Shown here: positions 12,426-25,155 of the stretch, piece by piece | How positions within the stretch are numbered: position 1 is the first letter of the stretch | Layout of the letters: each line of letters begins with the position of its first letter | From: Parelaphostrongylus tenuis | Lineage: Eukaryota; Nematoda; Chromadorea; Rhabditida; Metastrongylidae | Assembly (NCBI GenBank): GCA_019055375.1 | Contig: JAHQIW010002262.1 | Coordinates: forward strand, 62,001-126,000 | Direction: 5' to 3' | DNA length: 64,000 nucleotides | The notes under the pieces: model-generated | Databases searched by the model: none | Told to the model about the DNA's origin: nothing | What the model saw: only the letters and a program-made list of their open reading frames with translations | Translations under genes and position numbers: made by a program

Positions 12426-13974
12426 CGGTTTTAAAAGGAGAAGCATCAACGATGAGCAAGAAAAAAAGGGAATGATCAGGGAGGAAAGCGTAGGAGAAAA
12501 AAAGACAGTTGTTGAGATATCGGTGCTATCGTCTCCGTTGTTATGCAAAATTTTTCTAACAAAAGTCGGCTCTCCATGTCCGCCCGTTCCATACGCTATG
12601 CACGAGTCATCCTAACGCCTCGAATGATAGATAAAAAATTTTTGGCTAAAAATTGAGCTTGATACAACGCTCATTGTGAATGGAACCGGTTTTCCGATGA
12701 CTTCTGATTATGTTCGGATATTAGAATGATTGCGAAGTTGAGAACTCTGCGTTCTGATGTGCTGTTCTTCTGAAAGAACTCCTCTGACAAGTTCTTTGTA
12801 GGAAAAATCGTCTTCCCCTTCCAATTGGCTTATTAAGACGAATTTAACGAACAGATGAAAGATCACCTGTGAGTAAGTGCAAAAAACGTCGTGAATGACC
12901 AAACAAGGCACTACTGAACTGAAACTCTTCGAAAAACAGACAGCAAATGTCTACGCTAACAAAAATCCAGTTCCTGTACTGGACACGATGTGCAATATCG
13001 TAGAGTGTAAGGGAATATGTCTGATAATTATCTTTGAGCCATGCACGTGGTCTATTCTGCGTACTTATACAATGTTTATACATAACAATACACATGTTTA
13101 GGCTTTACAGCCTCGTCAGTTGCACGGTGCCTTTCGTTTTTGCCAATCCTTCTTGGGGAAGAGCCCTCTCACAGATAGGGATCACAGACGTACTATTTAC
13201 ATGAGCCATTAGCTCAAAATATACTACGAACAATCTACGAACCAATAGCCCATTTGAACATGACAAAAAACACTTTTGGAACAGTAGATTATCCTTTTTG
13301 ACATATAACTGCAGCACATCCCTTTATGCTGGTGGGCCACAGTCTCCGAAAGCACCAACATCACCTTGTTTTCATTTGATCATGAGCAGATGGACCTATA
13401 CAAACGAATCGAAATTTCATGACGATTAGCCAGAAGGACGAAGTTGGTACTTATATATTTATTCGGCTGACGTGTCGCAGTCTTCGTGTTCTTGAGAGCC
13501 GATAGTTAAAGCCACTTGCCACAGACGTTCGCCCTCTTTGCGGTCATCCTCTTTTGTGCCGGTTTAGTCGAATCCTTTTCAGTAAGCATCGCTCAAATGA
13601 AGGACCTTACTTGGCGAAGCACCTATATTCAGGACTGTCGTTCATGATAGTAATTGTCGAATTATCGTTTTTGTGTTTTTATCGAACAAACGCAAGAGTG
13701 GGACAATCACCAAATGAAGAACCTCCTGTACATATTTATAAAATTGGCCGCGACTCATGTGGACATTTATTTTATATTGGGAGTACGAATATAACTCTGC
13801 TCCTTTTTACGGTTCATATTTTCAGTCAATAAAAAAACTTTTATACTAGAGTTTATTTAAATGTAATTTCCATCATTAATAACATTTTGCCGATTTCTGA
13901 GTAATTTGTGAATGATATCGAAAGGTAAAAATAGTAAAGTTTGGCAGAATTTATTTTTCTAATTTGCTAGGTAA

Positions 13975-14600
13975 TTTGAAAATGATTATATAAGGTGGTA
14001 ATCTAGCAGTAACGTCGGGATACTAAGCCGAGTATGTGAAAACTTCCTAAAACCTCCCATTTTAGTCCTTCCTGACGTTTTTGATTTGCGTTTGCAACAT
14101 GAGCTCGAGAGTTAGCATGCAGCAAACCGCTTTGTCCTGTTCTAACGGTCCATTCCGGTCGATCTAATTGCAATTTATGGTTTAATTGGCTCAATTGATG
14201 ATGAATGCTGTATTAACAGTGCCTGTCACCACATTTCAAGAGGTCGTAGTGGAAGACGCCTTTTTGATCCCACCAAATCAACACCTAACCTTCTTTCCGT
14301 GAAAATTTCGTTTTTTAGTCAATTTTGTTGGTGTGCCCGAGGTCGGTCCATAACCGTTTGCGCTTTGGATTATTAAAGGATTTACTCTTCATCTCCGGTC
14401 ACTGTGCGATGCAAGAAGTTTTCATTTTCGTCGGCAGTGATCTTCTTCAAAATTTAAACATGGAGAGGAAAGCTTCCCACAAATGGTGTTTTTCGAGCAC
14501 AAAATTCGTCTTCTTCAAAGTCCTACTAAATCACCACATAGATTCCCAAGACCGACTGTCTATTAACCTCGGCATGCTTCAGTATGATTCTTGATTTTCT
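13975..14600 (-). pseudogene. mariner transposase relic (minus strand)
   Basis: The minus strand encodes, in broken frames, NPKRKRLWTDLGH near 14350, then VLIWWDQKGVFHYDLL near 14270, then RPEWTVRTGQSGLLHANSR near 14140 and AHVANANQK. These match the order of the mariner catalytic core (decapeptide region, WWD.KGV, HDNARPH). The second catalytic Asp position reads as HANSR rather than HDNAR, so the triad is lost as well as the frame. It lies next to a small-hammerhead motif at 14640. Confidence 0.75.
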
Positions 14601-14640
14601 TCTTTGAGCAGAACACGAGGTGTTACATTAAACTTTATTC

Positions 14641-14685
14641 GATAGCTGACGTTTCGGCAGTTCGCCTTCTTCAGAGCCTGGAAAG
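14641..14685 (-). ncRNA. Small hammerhead-like ribozyme motif, solo copy with best-preserved core
   Basis: Reading the minus strand from 14680: GGCT, then CTGAAGA (14674-14668), an extra A, stem II GGC/GCC with loop GAACT, then GAAACGTC and AGCT. Stem I is GGCT/AGCT (four pairs including one G-U). Stem III shrinks to the self-complementary ACGT, as in published minimal hammerheads of Penelope-like elements thought to act as dimers. Cleavage would follow GTC at 14648. The unpaired A before stem II departs from the textbook core. The 70 bp beyond it resembles the Penelope-like terminus at 20.4 kb, so this is probably a solo terminus. Confidence 0.6.
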
Positions 14686-14909
14686 GTCAAAATGTTTGCA
14701 ATACAATCAGTCAAACACCTCCATCACTTCTTTAGAGAATATCACCAGACCTAGATTTCAATCGCATCAAGCAAAAATTAACACTTAACATACTCACCGC
14801 TTTTTCCTTTTTTGGTGGTTTTAGTAGTTTTTTAGTAGATTCTGTACGAGGTCTGATCACAACTTTTTACGTGTGAAAATTCGATTGAACCATATATTGA
14901 AAACGAGGT

Positions 14910-16750
14910 GCGGTCATCATCCAAGAAATCAAAGCAGATCGTTACGACGATAATGCGAGGACTATGAACTGCTCGTCTATGGACTTAAAAAGCCTGTGTC
15001 GAACTAGATTGATTCCCCCAAACAAAAGCTCAGATTGCATATCCAGAATTACTAAGGAGTTGCTCAAAAAGAAAAAGAAACTGAAGCGTGATCCTCTTCA
15101 AGCTATATGACTAGATTGATAATCAGTGTCACCTGTAGAAATTGCAGGAGAATTCACATCGATATAGGCAAAAAAGTTATTGGATGTATACCAGACAAGG
15201 TCTTATCTAAAGAAATACGTTGGAATCTTTGCACTCATATATTTCGCTATCCGTGCTGATGAATAGGGTCATCAGCAAATCTCACCATAACATGGAATTC
15301 ATAACCAAGTAGTTCTACACCAATCTTTTCTGTTCTACAACACCCATCTCGGCCCCGAAATCTCCACTGCTGCGAAACCACCTGGTATACCAACGCCTGA
15401 AGTATGAGTTGCGATTGAAAACATAAGGAGAGGCACAGTTCTGGTATCTGACACCATCACTACCGATTTCCTAGGAGCTTGTAGCCAATTTCTGCATGTA
15501 CTTCTCGTATGACATATGACTCATATCTTCGGAAAAAGAATTCAAAAAAATAAAAGACTTTGGCACAGTCATCTTACTTGAGAAGGATAGAAGGGATTTT
15601 GGCAACTACCGTCCACTATGTCTGTTGAGTGTTCTTCTCGAGCTATTTACTAAGATCATCCATTTGTGCATCTTGAAGATCTTGATTGAGGCACAGCCAG
15701 TTCAGCAAGCCCTTTATGGAAGGGATTCTGTTGCATGGTCCATATCCAAGGCGTATCATGGATCATTGGAGTCTCTTGGGAACACCGTATGGTCTCTTGT
15801 TATAACCTTAATTGATTATGAGAAAGCGCCTAACAGCGTTGAAACAAATGCAGTCCTATCAGCGATCGTCGACCAAGTTATAGACCCGCCCTATTCACGA
15901 ACATTAGCCTGCTGGTATCAAAAATTCTTAGCAAATCTTCGTTTCACGAATAGCATCGTCATCTTTGAAAAGTGCAAGCGAAATAAAACGTTGCTCAATG
16001 GACTCAACGAAAAAGCAAAAAGGATCGGGCTACGCATAATCATATCGAAGACCTAGTTCATGTAGAATCCATGGTGCGAAGGTAAGCAAATTGAACTCTA
16101 TGGTTATCTAATTGAAGAAACTACCTCATACGTGTACCATGGACGTTCAATGAACATAGAGAACAACATGAAGAAGGAATTAGACAGAAGAAGGAGAGTA
16201 GGTCTCTTGGAGAAGTCAGCGGCCATATGGTAGACTTCAAACTCTGTTATCAGTTTTCCGATTCCACGGCTCTCTCAGCGCTCTGTTATGCAGCAGAGAC
16301 GTGGGCTCATGCTTCAACTATTTCAGGAAAACTGCGTCACACTCACAGAGCGATTGTGCAATGTCTTCTCAAATCTAGTCGACACTTGCAACGTCTAACC
16401 GGCTTGCACACCTCAGTTATTCGGACCCTATCTCACTTTCGTAATCCAGAATATTTATATCAATAGCGAAACACGGACGGGCTGGACACACAGTAAAGAG
16501 ACAGCTAACAGATGGGCGAAAAGATCACTGGAGTGGACTCCCAGCAGATGAAAGCGTCATTTTGGATGGCTACTCAAATAATGGGCGAAAGTGTTCGCGA
16601 CTAGAGTCAGTCATGTGTATACGCAGGTGGCAACGAGTTTAGATTCACAAAATCGCCATGTTTGAAATAGACCACCACCATGGACGACGATTAAGAAAGA
16701 GAGAAACGATTGAAAACTAGCCTACAGCGCGCACTACCATGAAGACAGGT
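14910..16750 (+). pseudogene. Older RTE-type retrotransposon relic
   Basis: Broken frames give a reverse transcriptase and C-terminal region in the right order: GNYRPLCLLSV near 15600, a palm motif LIDYEKAPNSVE near 15815, LRFTNSIVIF near 15940-15970, YVYHGRSMN near 16130, YAAETWA near 16290, and AKHGRAGH near 16470. The catalytic FADD is replaced by FTNS, so the enzyme is dead even apart from stops. It is distinct from the RTE at 5.7 kb (different LGR.MN region). The endonuclease end is missing or unrecognisable. It lies in presumed intronic DNA of the coiled-coil gene. Confidence 0.75.
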
Positions 16751-16759
16751 CGTCCAAGT

Positions 16760-19700
16760 ATCCATGCAAGCAGGTATCAGACAAGGGCGCTGATAGGTGG
16801 GAATTTCATTGAAGCGGTGCTCATTGAAAAAAATCTGGTTTGTTTGGCAATAAAGACGAAATTGCTACAAGGATAAACGACTATAGGGAATCGATTTGAG
16901 GCATCGGCTTTGAAGAAGACGAAAACGTCAAGCGTTGACGCGAATAAAGTTTCTTCTACCAACTTCGCGCTTTTAGCTCAATCAACAAAACGTACGTGAT
17001 TGATTAGCAGTGCCAAAGTCAAAGGAGCGTCACTTTTCGATGAAACGTTAGGATCTTTTCAAAGGAACTTTGCCACCTGTCAAGCAAAGAATTCTTCACT
17101 TTGTCCGTCCACTGTTGAAATCTACAGCTCAAATTCTATTACATTTTGCACTTGAATCATCTTCCTGTATCCATTATTGGCAAAGGTCTTCAAACTTTTT
17201 GCATGTTAGTTGGATTAATGTTTGAGCATTTTTGTCTACACTATGAATATTGTTGAGTGCTGATTTTCTTATGAAATGTGGTGCCGTAATTTGAGCCACA
17301 AATTACTAGTTGTGCATCATTTTTAGTAATACAAGATCCTACTATCTAAACTACTTATCCTATTCTTTCTTTCCAGTTGTTGAAACATGGTCATTTCATC
17401 ACCGTCACTGTTCAAAGCATGAGATAAGTTTTATTCATTTTTGATCAAATGAGAAACGTTATGCACGTTTTTTTTTTCTAAATCTGAAAATCCTCTTTAG
17501 GAATAGGACTGGTCCGTGCAGAGAACCGCATAGTGTTAAACAGGAAAGTGAAACGATAATGCCAGTTTCTTATAACTAGAAGATGGTGGCTCTTTGACAA
17601 CATTGTAATGCCGTCATTACTAGACCTGATCACCAGCATCGCTGTGTAAACACTTGCTAGAACAACATTGCAGTCAGTACATCATTCAAGAGAAAATCGA
17701 CAAGGCCGTGTGTTAGCATCAGCATGCAAAAATTTTTTTCTAAAGGAAAGAAAACTTCTATAAGAAGCACGAAGAATGCCTACATTAGAAAAGCTGTTGG
17801 AGACATGTTTCGTTCTATTTTCCGTTCTGCAACACCTATAGAAACCCTCAAAACCCTCAAAAAGGAAATATCTTTTGCATTTCTATTTTAAAGACTAGGA
17901 TGCTATCGAGAGCTTGATTACAGACGCATTTCTGAGGCCAGGCAACAATACAACAGACATGGTAGACTTCCTTCAAACTTGAGGGGAAGAATTATAGTAG
18001 TGGCTGCTGTCGTGAAATACATAAAAACACGTTTTAAAAAGAAAAGGATAGGTGCGACCTTCCTAATACTACCAACCCAGCGCGATAGAAGTCTATCATG
18101 ACTTTTCTTACCCTCGTTCTGCTCCAACTACGATTGCTCTTTTTTGAGAACAATTGATATTCGGAAGCTTAAACTGGAAAGTTATTTTCTTAGTTGTCTT
18201 TGACGGAAATGGATCCGACATAATAGGATGCAACTAGTATTAGAACTGCATTTCGTCGATGCAATCTTCTACACTTATGTACCATCCCGACTTCAAAAGT
18301 GTTCAACGACAATGCTACTACTTTCTCTAAGCTGTTTGCCAAACTGAGGCCGATAAGGAAATTCATTTCATACAATTAATGAAGCATAAACACTATTGAA
18401 AAATCCCTATCAAACCTTGGTTTTTCCGGAAACATTTCATCTTTCTAGAAGTATCAATAAAGAAATAACAGAGAAAAAGTCTCTATGAACGTTTTTCATT
18501 ATGGAAGCGCGTGTACATTCACCGAATATACGCAGCGGTATCAAACATTGATTTTGCAGGCAAAGAAGACCAGCTTGGGTCGCATTCCGTCTGCACAAAG
18601 AAGCAAACGACTAGGAGTTCAAAAAATCGTCGCCCATCTGTCTCATTTAGTTATCGCCTTAGTGGTTTCTTATGAATGCGAGACAGCCTGACACCTTAAC
18701 CAGTTTCTCTTGAAGAGTGATAGTAATTGAACAGTAAGACTTTCGCACCTGTGACAGTCTGCATTTTTATAGACAACTTATAGGAAAAGTAGAAATAGTT
18801 GAATAAAATACTATTAGGAACTCTGGGATTACCATTTAGTACAAGAGCTAAGAGCATTTAGGTAGAGTGACAGCCATTTTGATGCTCATATAGCCTATAT
18901 CGCCTACAGTCTTATTAAAGTGATCTGAACCAGCTCCGTTGTTTTCATTTCGTTCCTACTAGTTACTTGACTACGACGTTAATTCCCACTTTGCGCACGG
19001 AGCCGCCGTGCGAACTGTATGTACCGTATGCGCCACTAAATGGAGTTTCGTCTTCAATGAATAGTAAAATGTCATAGAAGAGACACCAGCAAAGCTACTG
19101 GTAGTGGAACCAATGGCAGTGTTTCCTCTGAAACCCTTAATTTTTTTGAGTGGAAAGCCAATTTTTCGCTAAAAGGTCATGGTCAAGCTATTATTGGACT
19201 TTTTCTGCTTCTTGTTTATATTTATTTATATTTCACTAACATTTATCCTTTATTTCTTGTCCCAACAACTACCCACCTTTATATATCTACCTAATAAATT
19301 CCTTATTTCCACTGTGCCGCGCGCCAATACGGGCTACCTACCGCGCACTCCGCCCGGCGCGAAAATCGTGGTTCTTTTTGTACCACGCCGTAGTCCGCGA
19401 GGTTGATCAACAAATCAGTTTGCAGTAAGAACCAAGAAGCATGAATTTTATTGTGTCGAGATCTTCAACTTCACTGGCGTTGGTGAAAGCATTCATGAAT
19501 CTTAAGTTCCGGTCACATCGTGTTTGTTGCCTTATTGCCAAAGCGAGGTGCAACAAACAATTTGCACACTTGCAAGCACACTATTCATGCATCATTAAGA
19601 AGTTATACGAAAAGAGTATCCATATATAGATGGGTTTGTGTCTTAGAGCAAGCAAATTCTGGTGAGTTAAGCGATCCAACGTCATCTTCCACTTAGCCGA

Positions 19701-19925
19701 CCTGAAGCACTTCTCATGAGAGAGAACATTGGGATGGACACGTACTGTCATTTTTATGTCAAAGAGCTCCTCAAAATAGATAAAAATAGCTGGCTCCCCA
19801 ATTGTGCACCTGCTTGGAATCATTTGACAATATATTCACGTGTAACAAAAATCAAAAAATGAGGTGGATATATGAAAACAGAAGATAGTTGAAGCCAAAA
19901 CATCATTTAAGGGTGGAGAAGACCG
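16760..19925. other. Intronic or intergenic DNA, nothing recognised
   Basis: No supported exon, RNA gene or repeat family. Short frames at 17918-18127 and 18190-18375 on the minus strand and 18485-18691 on the plus strand lack domains and splice partners. A GC-richer patch at 19315-19400 is unexplained. Confidence 0.4.
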
Positions 19926-19932
19926 ACCTTAC

Positions 19933-20255
19933 CATGCTGTTGGCCTTCCGGAGTGTTCTCGTATTTGCCTGCCTTTCTTGTCAATCTCTGGAGCTTCGTA
20001 TTGAGAATCCGATTATCGAGAATCAACCGAGCGTTCGCCTGAGATCGGCACGAGCAGTTTGATCACGCTTTTAAGCTTTATCATATTGTAGCAAAAAATT
20101 CAAAAAAAAGAACAAGGCAGGACTGCATTGATGGTGCTTCATAATAATCTTGGGAACTGAAAACGCCGTACTTACCTTCTTAGCTTTTAAAAGTTCGTCG
20201 CGCATGTCATCTAGTTGCTCCTGGATTGGTGACCGACCACGATACATTCTCGATG
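19933..20255 (-). CDS. Coiled-coil protein, upstream exons
   Basis: Two minus-strand exons join in phase. The first, 20255-20176, encodes SRMYRGRSPIQEQLDDMRDE then LLKAKK; the second, 20038-19933, encodes NARLILDNRILNTKLQRLTR and ends KYENTPEGQQH. The acceptors are CTTTAG and CTCAG and the donors GTAAG and GTAAGG. The residues form heptads over about 60 positions, ending in a polar tail. I infer these are upstream exons of the coiled-coil gene seen at 11671-3802 on the same strand. The phase at the end of 19933 does not directly fit the exon at 11671, so at least one exon would be missing. The Penelope-like element begins about 50 bp from the first exon. Confidence 0.5.
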
Positions 20256-20419
20256 CTAAAGGGAACAGCCTCCTTTGTGAATAATCATTATAACGACATG
20301 AAATTATTGGATATGTTCTTCTGCTTAACCGTTCCGAGGTGTTATTAATAATATTTGCTGAATATTAGCGAGGCATACAACAATGCAGTCATAAATGCAG
20401 CTTGAATATACAATATTCG

Positions 20420-20462
20420 AGGTGGCTAACGCTTCGACGGGTCGCCTTCTTCAGAGGCTGGA
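20420..20462 (-). ncRNA. Small hammerhead-like motif in left arm of Penelope-like element
   Basis: On the minus strand: CTGAAGA (20453-20447), an extra A, GGC/GTC stem II around GACCC, then GAAG and CGTTAGCC. Compared with the solo copy at 14.6 kb the final core A reads G, so activity is doubtful. The core is identical in the right arm. Confidence 0.5.
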
Positions 20463-23400
20463 ATGATCACACTGATCACAATCCAGTAAGCCAAAACCTC
20501 CCTAACCCTAGCAGAAAACGTTAGAAATGAATTTTGACTCGCATAATAAAAACTCCATTTCAAAAACCCTCACTGTTTTGATGTTTCGGTCTATCAGTTA
20601 TTCATTGGAGACCAGCCGCTTAAGGTCAGTGCATTATTGGGCTGTGTCTAACTCAAGCCGGAATGATCAGCCTAAGGCATGGTTCGAGGTCACGCGTGAT
20701 TACGAGGCACTCCTCTTTTCGGTTCATTTTCGGGCCTTTGCTATGTATCCAAAAGGCTTCTGAGGTTTTACGCTCAGACGTTCTTGATTCCTGTGTGAGG
20801 ATCGTGATTTTGACACCGAACATTACTCCTGCATATTTTTGGTCCCTATGCGTGCCTTGTGGAGTTTTTAGATCAGAGTTGCGTGACCCAGCTAGGTGTT
20901 CTTTTACACAGAGGAATAGTGGCCTACCCGTTTCGCCAATGTACTGATCGCCGCATGCCTCGCAAGAGATTAGGTAAATTATAGCCGATCTCACACAGTT
21001 GCCGTCTCTGCCGTTTGGTTAAACTGCAGTCACTGGTCCCGCAGAGGCGGTCACACAGTCGATTGCGGACTAATTGACGCGTCAGTGTCTTTGGGGGTAT
21101 TTCAACTATTGCTACCATATCAACCCAACCTGCTCTATTTAGGCATCAATTAATAGCTGTGCTTATATCGTTAGAGATAAAAGGCAGGAGGAAAGAAATT
21201 TTATTTTTGCCAGACTTGTCCTTTGGGAGTATAAAATTTCCTCTTTCCTCGCAGTAGGAACATCCCAAGCTAGATGCAGAGAAAATCTTCTGAACAAATC
21301 GCGTAGATCAGCTGCATCAACAAAACGTCACGACACCGTAAACGAAAGCCCTGGGAGCCAATCTATCATCAGTAATGTGCTAGATCAATCAAGGGTCACC
21401 TTGTTAGGAGGCATGACTCTTCCCGATAATGCGCGCTCACTCTTGGAAATGGACCCAAGTTTCTCACCAGCGTAACCCATTTCTAAAAGACTCTGTGCAG
21501 TATCGCATGCAATTCGCAAGAACTTCGAGAGTTACTCCGCTACAAGGCCAGACTAGAATCATCCAGCACGCACGAGCAACAAAACGTAGGGGCAATACCA
21601 ACACTACCTTTTCCCCAGGCGTTCTTTAGGCAGCAAGACCTCAATAACAAAGCAGATATCAATTTTCGCATATTTTCAAACGAAGCTCTTAGAATCCTCA
21701 ACAACTACCGCGGAAAATGTTTCCAACCTCACATCAGCGCAGAAAAGTGGCATGTGACAGATACGGGAGCTAATAAAATACGAAACATTTAGACTATCAG
21801 TTAGTGACGAGGGAGGAGGGCTTGTAGTAGTCCCCAATCAGTTAGATATTGCGATAACGAAAAAACATCGTTAAGACACCACACTTTTTCGTCCATTATT
21901 TGATAAGGAATTCCGTAAACAGTATCGAAAATTGAATCAGGAATGGGTAAAAATAGCAGATACGGCCGATTTAAAGCCTTGCGTTATCTCCCAACTAAAA
22001 CTTAGCCCACCCTCATGCCCCGTCTTATACTTACTTATTAAAACTTATAAGTTGGTATGCACTGATGATCTTTTGTCTACTAATCCATCAAATTTCAAAG
22101 TTAGATCCATCATCAGTTGCGTAGGCGGGCCAACGGGTAGGATAACGTGGTTCCTAAACCTGATACTAGTCCAATTACTAGAACACATTCCAGCCCATTT
22201 CACTAATACCCAAATGTTCCTAGACCACTTACGTAGCGCGTCTCCCAACAACTCGTACGTAATGGAATCTTTCAACGTAATCGCCCTCTATACAAACGTA
22301 TCGAATGAATCCGCAATGCAAGCCAAATAAGAGCTTCTAACGGATCACGAAAGGACCACGAACATGTATGACTTCTCCATCCGGCAGGTTATGGCTCTCT
22401 CAAAAGAGTATCTAAACTGTTCAATCTTTAGATGGTCCGGGAACTATTATGCCCAAATCAGAGGGCTGGCATTGGGACAACGATTAGCGCCAACATTTGC
22501 TATAGCCTTTATTTTTGAAGTGGAAAGCCCAATAATCGATCTCCGGCCGTTACTCTACTGTAGGTATATAGATCACTGCTTTGTCGTCTGCTCAACCTAA
22601 GAGGAGATGGACAAATGTTTTGAGTTGCTGAATAGTTAGTCAGAGTACATAAAATTCACCCGTGAGAAGCCGAAAGAAAATTGCTTCCCAATTTCAAACG
22701 TTAACGTCAACCTGTCCGAAAACTCCTATAATACAAAATGGTACCGTAAGCCAAGCAACAATAGCATCGTAGTTCATTACCTACAGCTCATCCTTCACAC
22801 ATAAAATGCGCGCTTCTGAAGAACATGCTCCGAACAGCGACGAATGTGTGCACAGGAAAAGAACACAAGGCAGAATCTTCAAGCTCGGCGCAAAAAGTAG
22901 CCATCTCTAATGGCTACGATACGGTAGGAGCTTCTCAGGTTAGATTTAGAGAGAATTCTATGCTCCCAAACAACAAGTCTGGCAAAAATAAGGTTCCTTT
23001 CCTTCGCCACTTTATCTCTAACGAAATAACCATAGTTATTAAACGATGCCTAGAAGAGCAGGTTTGGATGATTCGGTAGCAAAGTTGAAATACCCCCAAA
23101 GACATTTAAGCGTCAGTTAGTCCGCAACCGACTGTTTGATCGCCTCTGGGGAACCAATGACCTGGAAAGTTTGCCCAAACGGCAGAGACGGCAAATGCAT
23201 GAGATTGGGTGTAATTTACCTAATCTCTTGCGAAGCATGAGGCGATGAGTATACTGGCGAAACGGGTAGGCCACTATTCCTCTGTGTAAAAGAACACCTA
23301 GGTGGGTTACGCAACTCTAATCTAAAAACTCCACAAGGCACGCATAGGGACCAAAAATATGCAGGAGTAATGTTCGGTGTCAAAATCACGATCCTCGCAC

Positions 23401-23730
23401 AGGAATCAAGAACGTCTGAGCGTAAAACCTTAGAAGTATTTTGCATACATAGCAAAGGCCCGAAAATGAACCAAAAGAGGAGTGCCTCGTAATCACGCCT
23501 GACCTCGAACCATACCTCAGGCTGATCTTTCCGGCTTGAGTTAGGCGCAGCCCACTGATGCACTGACCTTAAACGGCTGGTCTTCAGTGAATAATTGATA
23601 GACTCAAACATCAAAACGGTGAGTGATTTTAATGTGGAGTTCTTACTATGCGATCCAAAATTCATTTCTAACGTTTTCTGCTAGGGTTATGGAGGTTTTG
23701 GCTTACTGAATTGTGGATCAATGTGATCCT

Positions 23731-23775
23731 TCCAGCCTCTGAAGAAGGCGACCCGTCGAAGCGTTAGCCACCTCG
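23731..23775 (+). ncRNA. Small hammerhead-like motif in right arm of Penelope-like element
   Basis: CTGAAGA at 23739-23745, then stem II GGC/GTC, then GAAG (23758-23761) and CGTT, with AGCC downstream. Stem III is reduced to GCGT. Hammerheads of this minimal type are known in Penelope-like elements of animals. The A to G change in the core and a mismatch in stem I suggest decay. Confidence 0.5.
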
Positions 23776-23889
23776 AATATTGTATATGCAAGCTGCATTA
23801 CTGACTGTGTTGTTGTATTTTTCGCTGACATTCAATTAATAATATCAATAACACCTCGGAACGGCTAAACAGAAGAAAATATCCATTTA

Positions 23890-24740
23890 TTCAAACTATG
23901 CCGAGGTTCATAGATAGTCGGTCTTGGGATTTATTACAAATTATTCCAGTCATGAATAATTTCAAGGTGCAAATTCGATACCGAAAATGATTCTTAAAAA
24001 AGATTTTTTTGCTGGATAAAGACTGCATTATATTTTCAATAGTCATCCGAGACGATAAAATTTCTAAAAATCCAAAAATGCGCGTTTTTTGGGAAGGCCT
24101 TCTTACAACGCTGTAGCAGTAGAATCAAAAATTCTCTTCACACCCAACGCGTAATCACAGCGTATTTCGCTAGACAGAGCTTATCCTTTGGAGTGTTAGT
24201 GATTATCACTAGCGTAATCACGACAATTTCGACACTAATGGTTTTTTTACAAGACCTTTTTACTGCACTGTGGCAGAGAAAATAGAATTTTATTCCACTC
24301 ATGCCTAATCTCCGCCACATGCCTAATCTCCGCAAGAAAGAGCCCTTTCCCTATATCACTGCTAATCACTCAACAGTTAAAAGTTCGACGATTCCAATAT
24401 TCCGCTTACTTTCCAAAAAGACTTTCCTACTGTATGAAGTGAGGAAAATAAATTGAGTCACATAGACGGCGTGTACTGCTTGCCGCTATGAGCGTGAGCG
24501 GTCTACCTATAGCATGTTATCCTTGGTAGAATTAGATAAAGCATGTGAATCATGATACTTCGAGGTTTTCTCTGCACCCTCATATGCTTTCAGTGAATAG
24601 GCTGAGGATGTTCAAGCTTAAGCCTCTTAGCACCTTTATTTGGCAATACAAAATGTAGACAAAAAGCCTAAGTCATATTAACGATAGAACAAAGCTTACT
24701 CTACAATTACAGTACAGAACAACTAAAAATCTTTACCAAG
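23890..24740. other. Non-coding DNA with short local duplications
   Basis: No gene is supported. The 16-mer CATGCCTAATCTCCGC occurs twice in near tandem at about 24300-24335. Two stretches near 24090-24130 and 24250-24290 are loosely alike (CTTCTTACAACGCTGTAGCAG against CTTTTTACTGCACTGTGGCAG). They look like a decayed tandem repeat. Confidence 0.3.
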
Positions 24741-24856
24741 CGGAGGGAAAATTTCTAAATAATCAAGAGAAATACGCGCGATGACACGCTACTCGTGCGA
24801 ACCACAATTTCATTCTTCCTGCTACAAAGTTATTAGTAGATCGTTCCGAGAAGGAC

Positions 24857-24898
24857 TCTGTAAGGACGAAACACGTGTATCGGGCTGCACAAGAGCCC
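24857..24898 (+). ncRNA. Truncated hammerhead ribozyme (3' part)
   Basis: From TCTGTAAGGACGAAAC onward the sequence matches the complete ribozyme 320 bp downstream, including GAAAC, the ACGT loop, GTA and the TCGGG strand. Upstream of 24857 the CTGACGA strand and the stem I left strand are absent, replaced by unrelated sequence. It therefore cannot cleave in cis by itself. It marks the 5' boundary of the array. Confidence 0.7.
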
Positions 24899-25155
24899 TT
24901 ACTAGACCACATGACAAGCTGGCTCAAATAATAATGAAACGATTTATTAGAATTTGAACGTGGTCTTAACAAAGCACTCGAAATAAAGGTATGATATGAT
25001 AAAAAATACCAGCCAAAAAGCAATCGAGTGCGCAACACTCTAAGTTAGGTGAAAATTTCACTTGACATAGAGTGTAAAACGCTCGTCTTCGATAACTCTC
25101 TTTAGGGAGATATGGGCTCCCGAGAGAACTGACTATAAAAAGGTTTAAAGACTAC

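Larger units (their letters stand above)
20308..23887 (+). mobile_element. Penelope-like retroelement with 0.8 kb inverted arms, inactive
   Basis: The central part (about 21240-23070) encodes a Penelope-type reverse transcriptase in broken frames: KVRSIISCVGGPTGRITWFL near 22100-22155, FNVIALYTNVS near 22270, LALGQRLAPTFA near 22465 and RYIDH near 22563. The right arm adds a GIY-YIG nuclease near 23205-23320 (VIYLISCEA, TGETGRPL, VKEHL). The two palm aspartates expected in motifs A and C read Asn and His, and stops interrupt the frame. The left arm (20308-21118) is an inverted copy of the right arm (about 23074-23887) and carries a second GIY-YIG remnant on the minus strand. Inverted partial copies are known for Penelope elements. 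Both arms contain a small-hammerhead motif about 100 bp from the outer end. Confidence 0.85.
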
